A stretch of 64,000 nucleotides of DNA, taken from contig NC_133009.1 in the NCBI RefSeq assembly GCF_048564905.1, forward strand, positions 5,349,001 to 5,413,000. Direction: 5' to 3'. Below the pieces are notes generated by a model, which saw only the letters and a program-made list of their open reading frames with translations, was not told the origin of the DNA and ran no database searches. The DNA is from Vicugna pacos (Eukaryota; Chordata; Mammalia; Artiodactyla; Camelidae). Positions 19,250-30,639 of this stretch are shown here, piece by piece. Each line of letters starts with the position of its first letter. Positions within the stretch are counted from its first letter, which is position 1. Position numbers and translations under genes: made by a program.

Positions 19250-19420
19250 CTTGAGCAGGCTGGGCAAACATTTTCTGTAAAAGGCCAGACAGGCAATATT
19301 CTCGGCTTTGTGGGCCACACTGTGCCCGCTGCGGTCACACAGCTCTGCCCCGGTACACAGCACCCAGGACAAGATGGAAACACACGTGTGGCTGCGTCCC
19401 AGTAAACCTTCACTCGTGGA
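19250..19420 (-). mobile_element. hAT-like nonautonomous element
   Basis: GGGCAAACATTTTCTGTAAA, then GGCCAGACAGGCAATATT and CTTTGTGGGCCACACTG match a common mammalian hAT-like repeat whose exact family name I cannot give. A copy in the other orientation is at 39828-40150. Weaker sequence of the same kind may extend to about 19560. Confidence 0.55.
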
Positions 19421-19869
19421 CGCTGAAAGTCGTATTTTACATAATTGTTCAGTGTCACACAATATTACTTTCATCTTTTGAATTTTTCCCAACCACTTAA
19501 AACTATAAAAATCATTCTTAGCTCACGGGTCAGACTAATATACGCTGGTTTTGGCCCAGAGCCACCCCTCACCGAGCCTCGCCCTCGGGCATCCAGTACC
19601 TGTATGGTGTTTGAGTCCGACACCCACTCCTTTGGAAAGTAATTTTTCTCCTCCTGTTGGACAAGGAGGAGGCCCTCCAGGGCTTCCTCGTCCATCTGAG
19701 CTGTGGCAGGGACCAGCTGCCCAGGCCTCAGCTGGGCGAAGGCCCTGTGCTCCAGAGTTTGGGGTAAAAGAGACAGAGTCCCTCCTGGGGTCTCAAAGCA
19801 CCATTCATCTTGGCAGCAGGAACCAGAAACCAGCTGTCTTGGATGGGGCTCTAGAAATCTCCAGGTCCG

Positions 19870-20005
19870 TGCCCGCGGTCTTTAGGTGAAGAAGGGAAGA
19901 CTCAGAAAGGGGGGTGACCTGCCCAAGGCCACTCGACAGATGAGGCAGAGCTGAGACTAGAACTGAGTGCTTGTGACTCTGAGTTCAGAGCCCTTTCTGC
20001 TCCCC
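19870..20005 (-). mobile_element. MIR fragment
   Basis: GACCTGCCCAAGGCCACTCG, then GCAGAGCTGAGACTAGAAC, is the antisense MIR core. Confidence 0.55.
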
Positions 20006-20784
20006 CGGGGTCAGAAGGGACAGCCAGGGCCTGGCCAGAGATGACATTCCCTGTGCTGGGCACTGTTATCAGGAAATCAGCAGCCCACTGGAGGGCTGCC
20101 TGGCCAGGGAAGGAGCCGGCCAGGTCTGGCAGCCGCCCAGAGCAGGGCACCCGGCCCAGCAGCGGCAGGGGGTGCTGCCAGCTGGGCTCCGGGCCAGGAA
20201 TAGGGAGGGGCTGGGGCCCCTTTCCCAGCCTCAGCCTATGCCCTGCTGGTGGAGAGGGTTTGGAGACCCAGCACTGCTGATGTCATGAGTGATGCCCTCC
20301 AGCACAGGACCTATTGCCTACCTGCTTCCAGGCACTGGATCCTGCCAGGATGTGCGGAAGGTCAGCTCTGTCCCCTCCCGCGTCTGGTTGCCCAGCAAGG
20401 GTGGGTGGCTAGGGCTGGAGGAGAGAAGCAGTCCTGGTTCCTGAGAGGACCTCTAAAGGCAGGAAGTGGGTGACTTCTTAAGGGAAGCAAGTTGTGTGGA
20501 CAGAAATCATTCTGGGGCTTTGTCAGAGCTTCACACGACAATGATAAAATGGAGAGAGTGCTTGGGGTATGGAGGAGAGTAGAAATCTTTTAAGAATAGA
20601 ATTTCCTTCCCAATTTGAGGCCTGAGCCCTGGTTTCTATAGGGAGCAGAGGCCAGGCTACTGAGAACTGCCAAATGTGGTCCCCTAATTCCACCTGCCAC
20701 CACCCCTCCATAATGACACCAGGTAAGGCAAAAAGCGAGGAGTATCGTGGACAGAATCTCACTGGAATTCTAACAACCACAAGA

Positions 20785-20910
20785 CGGAATATTATTACTC
20801 TCTACATTTTCTAAGTGAGGAAATTGAAACTTGGGCGAGCAAGTTCCTTCACCTAAGGCCACCACTTACTGACTGGCAGGGGAAGGATTTGAACTGACGC
20901 CGAAGTCCAT
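20785..20910 (-). mobile_element. MIR
   Basis: AGTGAGGAAATTGAAACTTG, CACCTAAGGCCACCACTTAC and AAGGATTTGAACTGACGC. Confidence 0.6.
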
Positions 20911-22044
20911 ACCTCGCCCACTCCCATGGTGGGCAGGAGATGCACGCTCCACGCACAAAAATGAATGAACTCACCAGCTAGCCATTATCAGGTCATCCTG
21001 TCTAAACCGACCCCTCCATTTCCAGGAAAGACTTTACTGAATGTCGGAAGGGTGGGATGGGAGCACGGTGGGAGAAAGAGGGTCTCACCACTGTCCCTTC
21101 AAAAGTTTGGACCAATGTCTCCAAGAACAGGGTGTCCTGTCTCATTAGAGTCACTCACGCAGTCAGGAAGCCTCAAGACCCTTTTCAGTTCAGAGGCAAT
21201 TCTCACACTCGCCTTCCTGTCCCTCCTCCTCTGAAGATGGAACCGGGGAGATTTCAAGAGCAGATGGGCTCTCCTTCAGACAGGAGGTCTGGCTGAGATG
21301 CACCTACAGCCTTCCCTCTTCCTGACCTGCTGCTACGCCACTGGCCAGCTCCTGCCAAGCCCAGCCACTGGCTGTCATGATCCTGGGTCCCACACCCTCT
21401 GCCTGAGCTTTGAGAGTCCAGCCTTAGAGCTGGCTTCTGTGTGTGTACGTGCGCATGCGCCACGGGGACCAGGACAAGACCAGACCTTGGTCTGCTCCCA
21501 CCCCCTGGAGATGGGAAAGTGCCTACTCAGCAGCTAATGCCAGGAGGGCAAAGGGTCCAGGGTGGAGGAGAGAGGGGTTATGGCGGGACACAGGGCAGGA
21601 GAAAAGAAATGTGACTCGTTCCCAAAGGGATGAAGCTAATCAGGTAAGTCTGGATCCAGGCCAGCCACTCCCTCACGGACAACAGGGCAGAACAGGCACT
21701 ACAATTAAATAAGTACTGGGGGAAGGTCTTCTTACCTCCAGGGAAAGGAGGCCCTGCCAGAGGGCTCTGGGAACAAGGGGCTGTAGGTTTTTCAGCTCCC
21801 AGTACCTACCTCACTCATCCTGGACACTGGGGTGGGGCGGGGGACGGAGAGTCCCACAGCACAGACTCCTGGTTCCCTCCTGGCAGGTTTTCATCCAACT
21901 GGTACCCCACCCCTACACTCATTCTCTTCCAGAGCGCCCTCCTCCCCAACCTGGAGGAACAGGAAAGATACTAAGGGCCCAATGGGATTAGAAAAGACTG
22001 CCTTGGTCTCTACTCAAAGTCAGGCACCATGTGATGACTAGGAA

Positions 22045-22240
22045 TTCCTTTCCAAATAAATACAGCTACTGTGTATTCTGTCATGTGCCAGGCACCATAC
22101 ATTACTTCATTTAATACCTGGAACAACCCTCCCTGTTATGATGCCCATTTCACAGATGAGGAAACTAAAGGCGGGAGAAGCTCAGGAGTTTGCTGGGGAG
22201 AGAGGAGTCACATAGCCAGTACTTGTTAGAGCTGGATTCC
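22045..22240 (-). mobile_element. MIR
   Basis: CATGTGCCAGGCACCATACA, CCCATTTCACAGATGAGGAA and CATAGCCAGTACTTGTTAG give a long antisense MIR. Confidence 0.8.
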
Positions 22241-22814
22241 AACAGAGCCCTGGAGTGGCCCTCTCCTGTAGGTCTCAAACTCAGGGAAGGAAAGAGGGAG
22301 TCTGGGGGAGGGATAGATGGAGATGCTGGACAGAAGTCCAAAACAGGGTGACCCCAGACAGCAGCGGCATGGTTGGGGCAGGAGCTGGGAAGAGCCAGGT
22401 CAGGCTCTGCACTACAGCACAGGGACTGTTTGCCTGGACACAGGAAGGCCAAGTCGGCAGAGGACAGTCCGGGTCTGCAGAGAAAACAAATGCAGCCGGA
22501 AAGGCAGCTCCATCTCCTCCAGGCCCGAGGGGGAGGCTTCCCGGGCAGGAAGACCAATCCCGTGAGATCTCAGACCAAGAAACTACTTGTTCCTCAGACC
22601 TGGTGCCCTCTCTCCTGCGACCCACGAAGAAGGCGCAGGACAAGTGGGAGCCTTATTACTCAGGGTAACTGCCTCCCCGCCCCACCATCCCTTCCTTCTC
22701 CTGGGACTGACGTAGAACCAGACAGCTCCAGAGTGGGCTGGGATCTCCAGTGATGGGGCAGGGACTGAGAGCCAGGGGGGCTGAGGTCAGGTGAAGAGGG
22801 CTAGATCCCACCTA

Positions 22815-22945
22815 TGTGGACTTCGGGAATGTTGGTATCTCAAAGTCTGTTTCCTCACCATAAAACGGGGATAATAATACCTACTTCGTAAAGCTGTGTG
22901 ACACACTGCTTGGTACCCGGTAGGTATTGAGAAATCGGATGTAAC
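22815..22945 (+). mobile_element. MIR
   Basis: GTTTCCTCACCATAAAACGG then GGATAATAATACCTACTTCG and GGTACCCGGTAGGTATTGA. Confidence 0.7.
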
Positions 22946-24486
22946 TGACTGAAATCTACTCTGGCTCTGGAAACCCCAATAAGTTTGGGAAGAATGAAGG
23001 CTCCTAGTGGAGAGTGGGGCAGCCGCTGGGGAGAATCCCAGGACCCCAGTGGGCAATGAGGTTGCAGGGCTAGGGGGAGGTCACTCTCACAGGCTCACCA
23101 GCTGCCCAGGAGGTGACTGGGGCAGGGTAACCTAAGACAATAGCTCTGCTGTGGCAAGGTGACCCTCCCTCTAGAACACCTTCAGGATTCAGATCCAAAT
23201 CCAGGAGCCAATGTTGTCTGGGTCCACCCTTGCCTTCCCCCAACCCTAAGCAAAGTGGTCCCCGTCCCCCTCCTCCGCCAAGGCCAGAGAAAAGGTAGGG
23301 GATCTCTGAGGACGTGTCTGGCAGCCAGACATTCCAGGCGTCCTCGTCCTGAGGATTCTGCTCCCGCGGGCCAGTGTCCAGGAATGTTCAGTGTGCCCAT
23401 GCCCAGTGGAAAACGCCACACGAACATGCCGAATCTCACAGGGTGCTGACACAGGAGGTGCGAGCCGGTGGTGTCAGTGAGTCACAGGGCCCAGGCCACA
23501 GCTGGGGAACTGCTGAGGGCTGGGCTGAGGTGGCGATGAGGTTCTGGGGAGCTGACCCCCACTTCTCATAGCCCCAGCTCTCCCACCCTTGCTGTCGGGA
23601 AGGGGTTCAGAGAGAATTAGAAAGAGTCCACTGGTGCCTAGCAGGGTGTCGATCCCAAGCACGGAAAATCAATCACTGTCTCAACAGCGGGACTCCCACC
23701 GCAGGGTCTGCAAGCAGCCCCAGGAACCCCTGCCCCCAACAGGGCGAGAACAGAGGCCTCCAGCTCAAAGCTGACTAGAGATTCCTGATCAGCTCCCCCC
23801 TCCCACCCCAGACAGCAGAATCCTCAAGCCACATCTCCCAGCAGGCCACCCACCCTTTCCCACGGCTGCATTAACCCTTCGCCCGCTGCTGCTGGGTGGG
23901 GAGGTGGCACTGCCCCCTTGGGCTCACGGGTGGGCACAGAGAGAAGACGCACAGTAGTCCCCGGAGGCCCCCACTCCACGCAGCCCAGCGCTAGAACCTG
24001 CCAGGGCTTCACGTGTCCTTGCACCTTCACCCCAGGGCCCTGCCTCCCACCCCCCAGCTGCAGGTCTGGAAAGTTCACCGGAGCCCGGAAAGCCCTTCAA
24101 GGCGGCAATCTGGTCCCACACTCGCGAGTTCTCCCGTTACCAGAGACTCTTGACCCTTGCCCTTCCCAGAAGGAAGGCGCTTTAGAAAGCACCGGGTTCG
24201 CGACCGGGTGTAAAACTTTGCTTCCTCGGAGCCCGGGGGCCAAAGTGAGTCCCGGTGGAGACACTAGGGGGAAAGTGGGGGGCGAAGGGTGTCTGAGAAC
24301 GCGAACAGCCCTCCCGCCTAAGCACCTGGAACCTGAGAGTGGCCTTTACAGGGCGTCGGCCACCCCCAACACACTTGCCCACACGCCTCGCGATCTGAGA
24401 CCTCCCCACGCAGCCCCGGCATTTCCCTCCAACCTCTCGCCCCAGGGCAAAACCAGGACGGCGCCTTTAAGAGCCGCTCCGCTTAC

Positions 24487-24600
24487 CTTTGCTCCGTTTA
24501 CCCGCCGCCGCGGTGCCCCCTCCTCCGACCTCCCCTTCCTCCCCGCCGGCGCGCCGCCCGCCCGGCCGGCCGGACACAGCGCGCCGCCCGCGGGACTCAC
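24487..24600 (-). ncRNA. CDK18: Alternative first-exon extension of CDK18
   Basis: A second minus-strand donor (AAAG then GTAAGC) follows base 24487. If used in place of the donor at 24600, the first exon would be extended by about 114 bases through GC-rich sequence. Either donor could join 7246. There is no direct evidence that it is used. Confidence 0.25.
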
Positions 24601-24745
24601 CGCGCGCGTCCCGGGGCCGCGGCGCGCCGGCTCCCGCCCGCGACGGCCGGGGAGCCGCGGGGCTGGCCGCCGTGCCCTGCGCCCGGCCGGGGTCCCTGTC
24701 CGGGCTCCGTGCAGCCTCCCCTGCTCGGCAAAGGTGAGCGGCTCC
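24601..24745 (-). ncRNA. CDK18: Candidate noncoding first exon of CDK18
   Basis: On the minus strand a consensus donor (G then GTGAGTCC) sits at 24601/24600 inside the CpG island, and no acceptor-like sequence is needed upstream of it. A 5' UTR exon running from an unmapped start near 24.7-24.8 kb to 24601 and spliced to 7246 would fit the usual CDK18 structure. The right boundary is a guess. I infer this from position and splice signals only. Confidence 0.5.
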
Positions 24746-24767
24746 TCAGAGAAGCTGCAACCTGAGC

Positions 24768-24868
24768 TGGAGGAGGAGGAGGAGGAGACGAGGAGGGAAA
24801 GGGAGGGGGTGGAGGAAGGTGGGGAAGAGGAGGGAGGAGGAGGAGGAGGAGGAGGAGGAAGGGAAGAG
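24768..24868 (+). repeat. (GGA)n purine tract beside CDK18 promoter
   Basis: About 100 bases of nearly pure purine on the plus strand, built of GGA and GGGA units with only three pyrimidines. On the CDK18-sense strand it is a polypyrimidine run that would lie just upstream of or within the first exon. Such tracts can form G-quadruplex or triplex DNA. Confidence 0.85.
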
Positions 24869-25499
24869 CCCGGCCCCCGCCAGACTTTTTCACACGTACA
24901 AGTTGACTCCTCCCCGTCCCTCCCGCCCTGCCCACTGCCGCTGCCAATCCCCAGGGCTCCCTCTGCCCGGGTGCCCACCCCTTTCTCCCACTCTGAGAAC
25001 CAGGGTCCAAGTGCCTCTTCCGGTTTCATTCCTAGGCCTGGCCTCTGCCAGCCTTCTGGGGCTGGCCCTGAGGGCCTCGACTAGGGGATGAGGCCATCCG
25101 GACTGGAGCACCCAGGACTGGGGCCAGGGCACGGGGTGATTCGCTGAGAGTGTCCACCGCTAAGTGTAGCTCTCCCGCCTTCTGAGTCTGACCCTGGATC
25201 CCAGCACCTGGCACCCCAGGAGCTAATGTGCTCTGACAGATCCTGTTGGTCATTTTTCGCTTTTAGAGTTCTTGACAATAGCCCTGGCAGGGCTGTCCCT
25301 CTGCCCTGTCCAGTGGGACTTGTCACTTACCTTTAGGGACAAAGCTGCCACCTGGTTGGCCCCACCTTTCCAGGGCCTGCATGAAGCCTCATGTCTAGCC
25401 ATCACTCCCACTTCCTATCCTGAAAAGTAATTCAGTTTGTCCTTTTGGAATTAAACCCCACAGGCCAACCAAGAATCATCCAAGAAGCCTCACAGAAGA

Positions 25500-25625
25500 G
25501 AGAGTGCTAGTCCAGCTTTCATTTTAGAGAAGGGGAAACTGAGTCCCAGAAAGGAGACTGGTCTGGCCCAGAGTCCCACAAGGAGTTAGTGGCAAGCCAC
25601 AAATAGGATCCAAGTCAATGGCCAC
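25500..25625 (-). mobile_element. MIR
   Basis: CATTTTAGAGAAGGGGAAAC, GGCCCAGAGTCCCACAAGG and AATAGGATCCAAGTC, the first repeat upstream of the CDK18 promoter. Confidence 0.6.
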
Positions 25626-26444
25626 TCCACCCCAACCATCAGACTTTAGAGATCAGAGGAAAGGTGGGGTGGCATGAAGTGACCCAATCTGGGCCCCTGC
25701 CAGTCTGGCTTCCTCCTGAAAGCTGTGAGGAGAGGGGGTGGTGCCACAGACTTGATGGGCACCAAGTCAAGGAGGTCTGTGTCCTCTGCCCTGCCAGTGG
25801 ACATGGCCTCTGCAGCCTGAGGGCCCTGGCAGGGATCTCTTGAGGAAGGGTAGTCCACGGTGAACCCTTTCTGATGATTGATCTGAAGTGACTGCTGCTC
25901 CTTAAGTCCTAGGCTTTGAGCCTGGGGCCTTTCCCCAGGAAGAATGAGTTGCTGAGAGAAGGAAAACTTCCTTTCTGGAAGACACAAGCCTGAGGTCTGC
26001 CCTCCACCATCAGCCTGCACCCAGCCTGCAGCACAAGATCTCTCGGGACCCCACGGGGCTTGGACTTGGGAGGTGGAAGGAAGACACTGGGCCCATCAGG
26101 AGGGTACCTTCTGGGTAGTTAGCAGGGGCCCCTTGCAAAGGGCCTCCCAACTCTTTGCTGCCTCTGCTCTGTCAGGGGATGCAGATTTCCTAGGCACATG
26201 CACTTTATGAGAACAAAACTGCCGCATATTAAAGGGATGCAGAGTGGATGGATCTGGAGCCTCCAGGCTTTGGGGAAAAGAAGCAACCTGCCTGGCTCCA
26301 TAATCCACATGTGTGATAAGAATACTGGGCGTGCAGGGAGGAGGCCATGCCGAGGCAGGAAGGGCGCTATGGCTAAGGAACTATGTGCTAGGGGATTAGA
26401 GAGAGTGGGGCCAAAGGAACCAGGGGGGTGGATGAGGTCAAGTG

Positions 26445-27130
26445 GTTTCAACAAAAGTTTGCTGAACATCTCTTATATGCCAAATAATAGCCAAGAGGAC
26501 ACAAAAGAGGAGTGAAATGCAGTCCCGACCCTCAGGGAGCTCGGTCTCATGGAGCAGGTAAGTGAACAGTCCCTGGGCTGTAGGGCCGAGGGCCGGTCTG
26601 TGGCTGCCTGGAGGCATTTCTCTGCTGACTGAGCTGAGGGTAATGGGGTGAGAGGACTTTGGAGGGAAGGAAGTGATTTTCTGTTTTTCCAGGAGGGATA
26701 AGACCACGTGCAAAGTGCAGAGGTGAGACAATATGGCCAGACAATTCTGTGAGGCCAGAGCTTAGAGCTGGGGCTGGAGATGACTTTGTAAAGGGAGGCA
26801 GGTGCTGGGTTCTGAAGACCCTTCCACATAAGCCACGGCTAATGAGCCAGGACCCTCTGCTGACAATATGGGCAACCTGGAGCATTTCAGAGGAAAGAGG
26901 TACCACCAGGGCTGTGATTTAGGATGATCTCTCTGGCAGTCAAGTGGAGGATTGATGGTGGGGGCAAATCTGGAGATGCGAGCCCCGGTTTGGAGGCTGA
27001 ATCTGGTGAAAGATTATGCAGGCTTAGACTGGAGCAGTGGCAGCAGGGAGGAGAGGAGGACACGGAACTTTGTGGATATTTGAGTCTAGAAAATATGGGG
27101 GCAAAGAGCGTCAGGGTTAAAACCACTGGT
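26445..27130 (-). mobile_element. Probable L2 fragment
   Basis: Starts CAACAAAAGTTTGCTGAACA, includes CCGACCCTCAGGGAGCTCG, GCTGTGATTTAGGATGATCTCTC-type and GAGTCTAGAAAATATG-type sections that parallel antisense L2, but divergence is high and the right half is uncertain. Confidence 0.5.
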
Positions 27131-27169
27131 GTGAAAGGCCAAGCTGGGAGCTTCTTAGGGATACTTTGA

Positions 27170-27365
27170 TTTCCAGAACGTCCTTGTATGCACAGTCGTG
27201 TGCCTGTGGGCAAGTGACTTCAGCTTTCTGAGCCCAGTTTTGCAGTCTGTAAACAACGGTACTAAAATTGATCTGTGTGGTTGTTGTGCATATTAAAGAC
27301 AATGTATGCCCAGGCACAGGGCTTGGCTCATAACAGGAACTCAGTATATAGTAGCTGTAATTACC
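27170..27365 (+). mobile_element. MIR
   Basis: GTGGGCAAGTGACTTCAGCT, CAGTCTGTAAACAACGG and GGCTCATAACAGGAACTCAG; it is followed immediately by an antisense L2 end. Confidence 0.7.
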
Positions 27366-27600
27366 ATTGTTTGTTCATTCAACAAACATTTATTGAGCAC
27401 CTGCTATGTGCCAGGGTCTGTACTGGATCCTCGGGATTTAAGTTTCAGTCTCTATTCTCATGTGTCAGCATCCAGGGGGAGAGAAAACTGCGCAGGAAGG
27501 CCAACATAGCAAGGCAACATGGGCTGGGGCCGAGGAGGAGCCCTTTAACTGTGCCCAAGAGAACCAGGGACAACTTCACAGAGCAGAGGTGACAGCTTAA
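27366..27600 (-). mobile_element. L2 terminus
   Basis: TTCATTCAACAAACATTTAT then GAGCACCTGCTATGTGCC is the reverse complement of the L2 3' end, followed by diverged L2-like sequence. Confidence 0.65.
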
Positions 27601-27893
27601 ATGATGTAGGCTCAGCTACTTGCTCAAGGACTATCACAACAACCCCTCAATCCCCTGACGTGGGATTACATCTCAGAATCTTTGAGATCTTCAGTTTGAA
27701 GGCAATGCCTTGCCCCTTGGGGTTGGGGAAGGAGATGGGCTGCAGATGGGTGTCTGTATAGAGTCTACATAGCAGGTGGAACCCTGGCAGCCCCAGGGAA
27801 GGGCATGAGCAGAAGGGCAGGTAGAAGAGGGGAACCAGGCAGGAGTGACCGTGGGCATGTGGGTGGAGCTTACTAGCTGGATAAAGAGCCCAC

Positions 27894-27898
<5 letters not shown>

Positions 27899-27930
<32 letters not shown>
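27899..27930. repeat. (TG)16 microsatellite
   Basis: An uninterrupted TG run, likely length-polymorphic. Confidence 0.95.
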
Positions 27931-27934
<4 letters not shown>

Positions 27935-28129
27935 TTGGGTCATCCTAATTTTTCTGCTCCCTCTCTCTGCCCTTCTGAAAACTTCCTTCAGACCCTGAGG
28001 CATCCTCCACCTTCTCCAATGCCAATTTTCTTTCCATGTATTTCTCAACAAGCCCAGCTTCGTAGAAGCAGCATGACCTGGGCCCTCTACTAAGGGGGGG
28101 CTCCCACCCTGCTGCCCCCACAAGCAGGA

Positions 28130-28275
28130 CCTTGGGCTTGAAAGCCACAGAGCCTGCGTGACCTTGGGGGCAGTTACTTACATCCCTGGGCTGCCGGTCT
28201 GGAACGTGGAGATGGTAACAGTCCCTCTCTCCTGGGGCTGTGGTGAGGTTTCAGTGACATATAAGCTTGGCGCCC
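28130..28275 (+). mobile_element. MIR
   Basis: GCCACAGAGCCTGCGTGACC and GGCAGTTACTTACATCCCTG with GGTGAGGTTTCAGTGAC. Confidence 0.55.
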
Positions 28276-28279
28276 GATC

Positions 28280-28885
28280 AATGCTTGCTTCCCTTCTCTG
28301 CAGCCCGATACTGCTTCCTTGCAGAGGGTCAGACAAGACCCTCTCAGCTGGGGGTTTCCCCTGGCACCCCGGCTCCTGAGGCCTCTCCCCTGCAGGCCCT
28401 CTCCCCTTTGCTAGCAGAGAAGGTCTGTGGCATTCCTGGGCAGCCCTAGGTGGCCCTAGTGTGGCATGCTGGCAGGCCTGGGCAGCATGACAATGCATCC
28501 CCCCCCACCCCTGGGAGCAGCCCAGCCCACTCCTCACTCTGATCCTGTCTTTCCTCCCCACCCACAGCCAGCGACACGTGCTGCTCTACAGAGAGGACAG
28601 CGTCCCTGGGTGCCTGAGGGCTGAGTGGGGAGGCTGGAAACAGCTCTCCCTCTCAGACTGTGTGGGCAGCGCATTCGAATAGCATCTGAAAAACCAAAGT
28701 TCAAGCCCGCCCCACTTTCCGCCAAGGAGGCACAGCATCCAGACAGGGAGAGTTCAGCCAGGGGAGAATCTCCTTCCTGCAACACTGCCACAGGCTTTCC
28801 TTTCTGGCCCTGCCTGCAGCCACGCAGGCACAGGCTCAGAAGCCCTGCAGGAGCCTTGGGGAGGCCCAGAGACCCGACTCTGCCC
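28280..28885. other. Unique intergenic stretch
   Basis: GC-rich, with a C-run at 28499-28510. No gene, repeat or motif identified. Confidence 0.5.
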
Positions 28886-28889
28886 CCAA

Positions 28890-29030
28890 GGTGCAGGAGT
28901 CATTTCCTTTATATGGGCCTCAGTTTTCCTCCTCTGCAAAATGGGAATAATGTGAATGCCTGCCTCTCAGGAGGATTACATGAGGGTGTGAATGTGAAAG
29001 TGCTTTGTAAAGTGTGAGAAGATCTGCATG
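28890..29030 (+). mobile_element. MIR
   Basis: GGGCCTCAGTTTTCCTCCTC, GCAAAATGGGAATAATGTG and GTGAAAGTGCTTTGTAAAGT. Confidence 0.7.
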
Positions 29031-29468
29031 TGTGTGACATCATTAGTGTTTGTCCAAAGGGCCCTTCTTAGGGTTCTAGGAGACAAGGGAAAATGAGAGA
29101 TGGGAAACTAAGAAAGAACAGAGAGAAACTCTCCTCGAGGGTGTGTATGTCCTTGGCAGGGAGGAGGGAGGGTGGCAGAAGAGAGAGACTTCAGCCCATG
29201 GACTGACCCCCTGTGGCCTAGCTCCTTAGAGTGTACTCGCCAATTGGGAAAGCAGGACTTGGCTGGACTCAGCCAGTTCTTACTCCTCCTCTGAATAAAC
29301 CCAGGATATTGTTTTCCAGTGATTTATGCAGAGTGGGGGTGAGTAGGAGAAAAATGTCATCTACCTGATTCCATTGTGATTCCAGCAGAGATCCTGAGAG
29401 TTTCTACTTTCTCACTGCACCAAGCATCACGTCCTCTCCTCACTCTTTGTGCCAAATGTACAGGCACG

Positions 29469-29523
29469 TGTGTAGTTGTGCATGTGTGTGCATGTGCGCG
29501 CACACACATACTCACTCACACAC
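29469..29523. repeat. Alternating pyrimidine-purine tract
   Basis: Mixed TG, CATG, GCGC and CA units. The centre TGTGCGCGCACA at 29493-29504 is a perfect palindrome, a good Z-DNA-forming pattern. Confidence 0.8.
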
Positions 29524-29607
29524 TCAACGCGTGACCACTCCAGACTTCAGATGGGGCAACAGCTGCATCCCCAGAGGGTTCTGGGACGGGGTGGGCACAT
29601 ACACGGA

Positions 29608-29810
29608 GTCAGCCAATCACAGCCCCGTTGACCCTAGCAACCATTAAACCAATTAGAACCCCACCCCTGTATCCAGCAGTGCCTCCCAAACATACCACGT
29701 ACACACACACAACCATCAGGTTGCCGCATTACCATGGCAACGAAACCACCACACAGAGCTGCGAAAATGGGAAGTGGCCCTCAGCAACGAGACTGGACCA
29801 GTCATTGGGG
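29608..29810. promoter_or_regulatory. NF-Y and RFX-like motif cluster
   Basis: Within 200 bases lie AGCCAATCAC (29611-29620, strong CCAAT box), GTTGACCCTAGCAAC (29627-29641, RFX X-box-like), ACCAATTAG (29648-29656), TTACCATGGCAAC (29729-29741, X-box-like) and CATTGG (29803-29808, reverse CCAAT). Such grouping is typical of promoters or enhancers bound by NF-Y with RFX. No transcript is known to me here. Confidence 0.4.
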
Positions 29811-30639
29811 TGAGGACGCAGGCAACGCTGGCTGGGGTTAGGCCACTGAGTAGCTTCCCCGTGCGGGAAGGGGGAGAAGAGACAGAGCTGGTTCACCAGG
29901 GCTTTCTACGTCCATTTCTAAGCCCTGAGCCTCAGTTTGTTCCTACTTGTATTATAATATATGCTCACAGCATGTAATTACTTTTCAACTAATAAATAAG
30001 GATGGGAACTATATACTTTCTTTTCAGGAAACCAGGAGAATTTTTAGATTTTTAAGTAAAAAGAGAGTGCATTGGTCCCCAGAAAGACCTAAAGATATCA
30101 AACCCTAAAATCCAGCTCATGAGTTCATTGTCAAGTTGGAACTGAGTTCAACCTGAAAACATTTATTTGGTGTCTGCTGCTTGCCTGGAACAGAAGCTGA
30201 CTTTAGCTGTGGCCAGGTGGACTTTGAGGGGCCTGCAGAGCGCGTTGGTGGAGACGTCTGGAAATATTCAGCAGACTCATAGGTCGGGCCTGGAGGCAGG
30301 TGCTGGGAGGGGTGGCAGACTGCCTTAGGAAGACTCTGCTCGGGGCGGGAGAGCTGAGCCTTGGACCCTGTGTGCCCCACTGCTGAATTGCCTTCTCCCT
30401 TCTGTACCTCAGAATCCTCCCATCAGTCAGCTACCCGAGGGATCTTAATTAAAAATGAAAAATCTGACAATGGGCTCCTCTGCCCAGCTGCATCTGGTAG
30501 CTTTCCACAGTGGGCCTTTGGATCCCCAAGGACTCCTTCAGTATCTGACGAAAGCTGGGGAACTCCCTTCCTGGAATCAAAAGCACATTTGCACAGCACT
30601 CTCCACTCATTTGGGGGAGCTCTGGGGCTCTTCATCAAA

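Larger units (their letters stand above)
7247..24600. other. CDK18 first intron
   Basis: This 17-kb interval holds the PIGP retrocopy, the nested L1 in a MER5-type element, L2 at 12935-13770, 15655-16155 and 16670-16805, a SINE at 18691, a hAT-like relic at 19250 and several MIRs. The segments 7300-9340, 11225-12830, 13780-15530, 16810-18660, 20950-22040 and 22950-24090 look unique and GC-rich, without convincing coding potential. Additional alternative 5' exons could hide there but none shows itself by sequence alone. Confidence 0.7.
24100..24745. promoter_or_regulatory. CpG island, likely CDK18 promoter
   Basis: CpG dinucleotides rise sharply here, most densely between 24480 and 24700, with many GCGC and CCGG motifs, against CpG-poor flanks. 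No TATA box is apparent. Its place upstream of a minus-strand GTGAGT donor and of the CDK18 coding exons makes it the natural CDK18 promoter. A plus-strand donor-like GGTGAG at 24733-24738 hints at divergent transcription. Confidence 0.75.

Noticed and set aside
23918-25084. 388-codon plus-strand open frame over the CpG island
   Set aside because: It is a by-product of high GC content and the purine repeat: low-complexity Arg/Pro/Gly/Glu, with no domain and no splice support.
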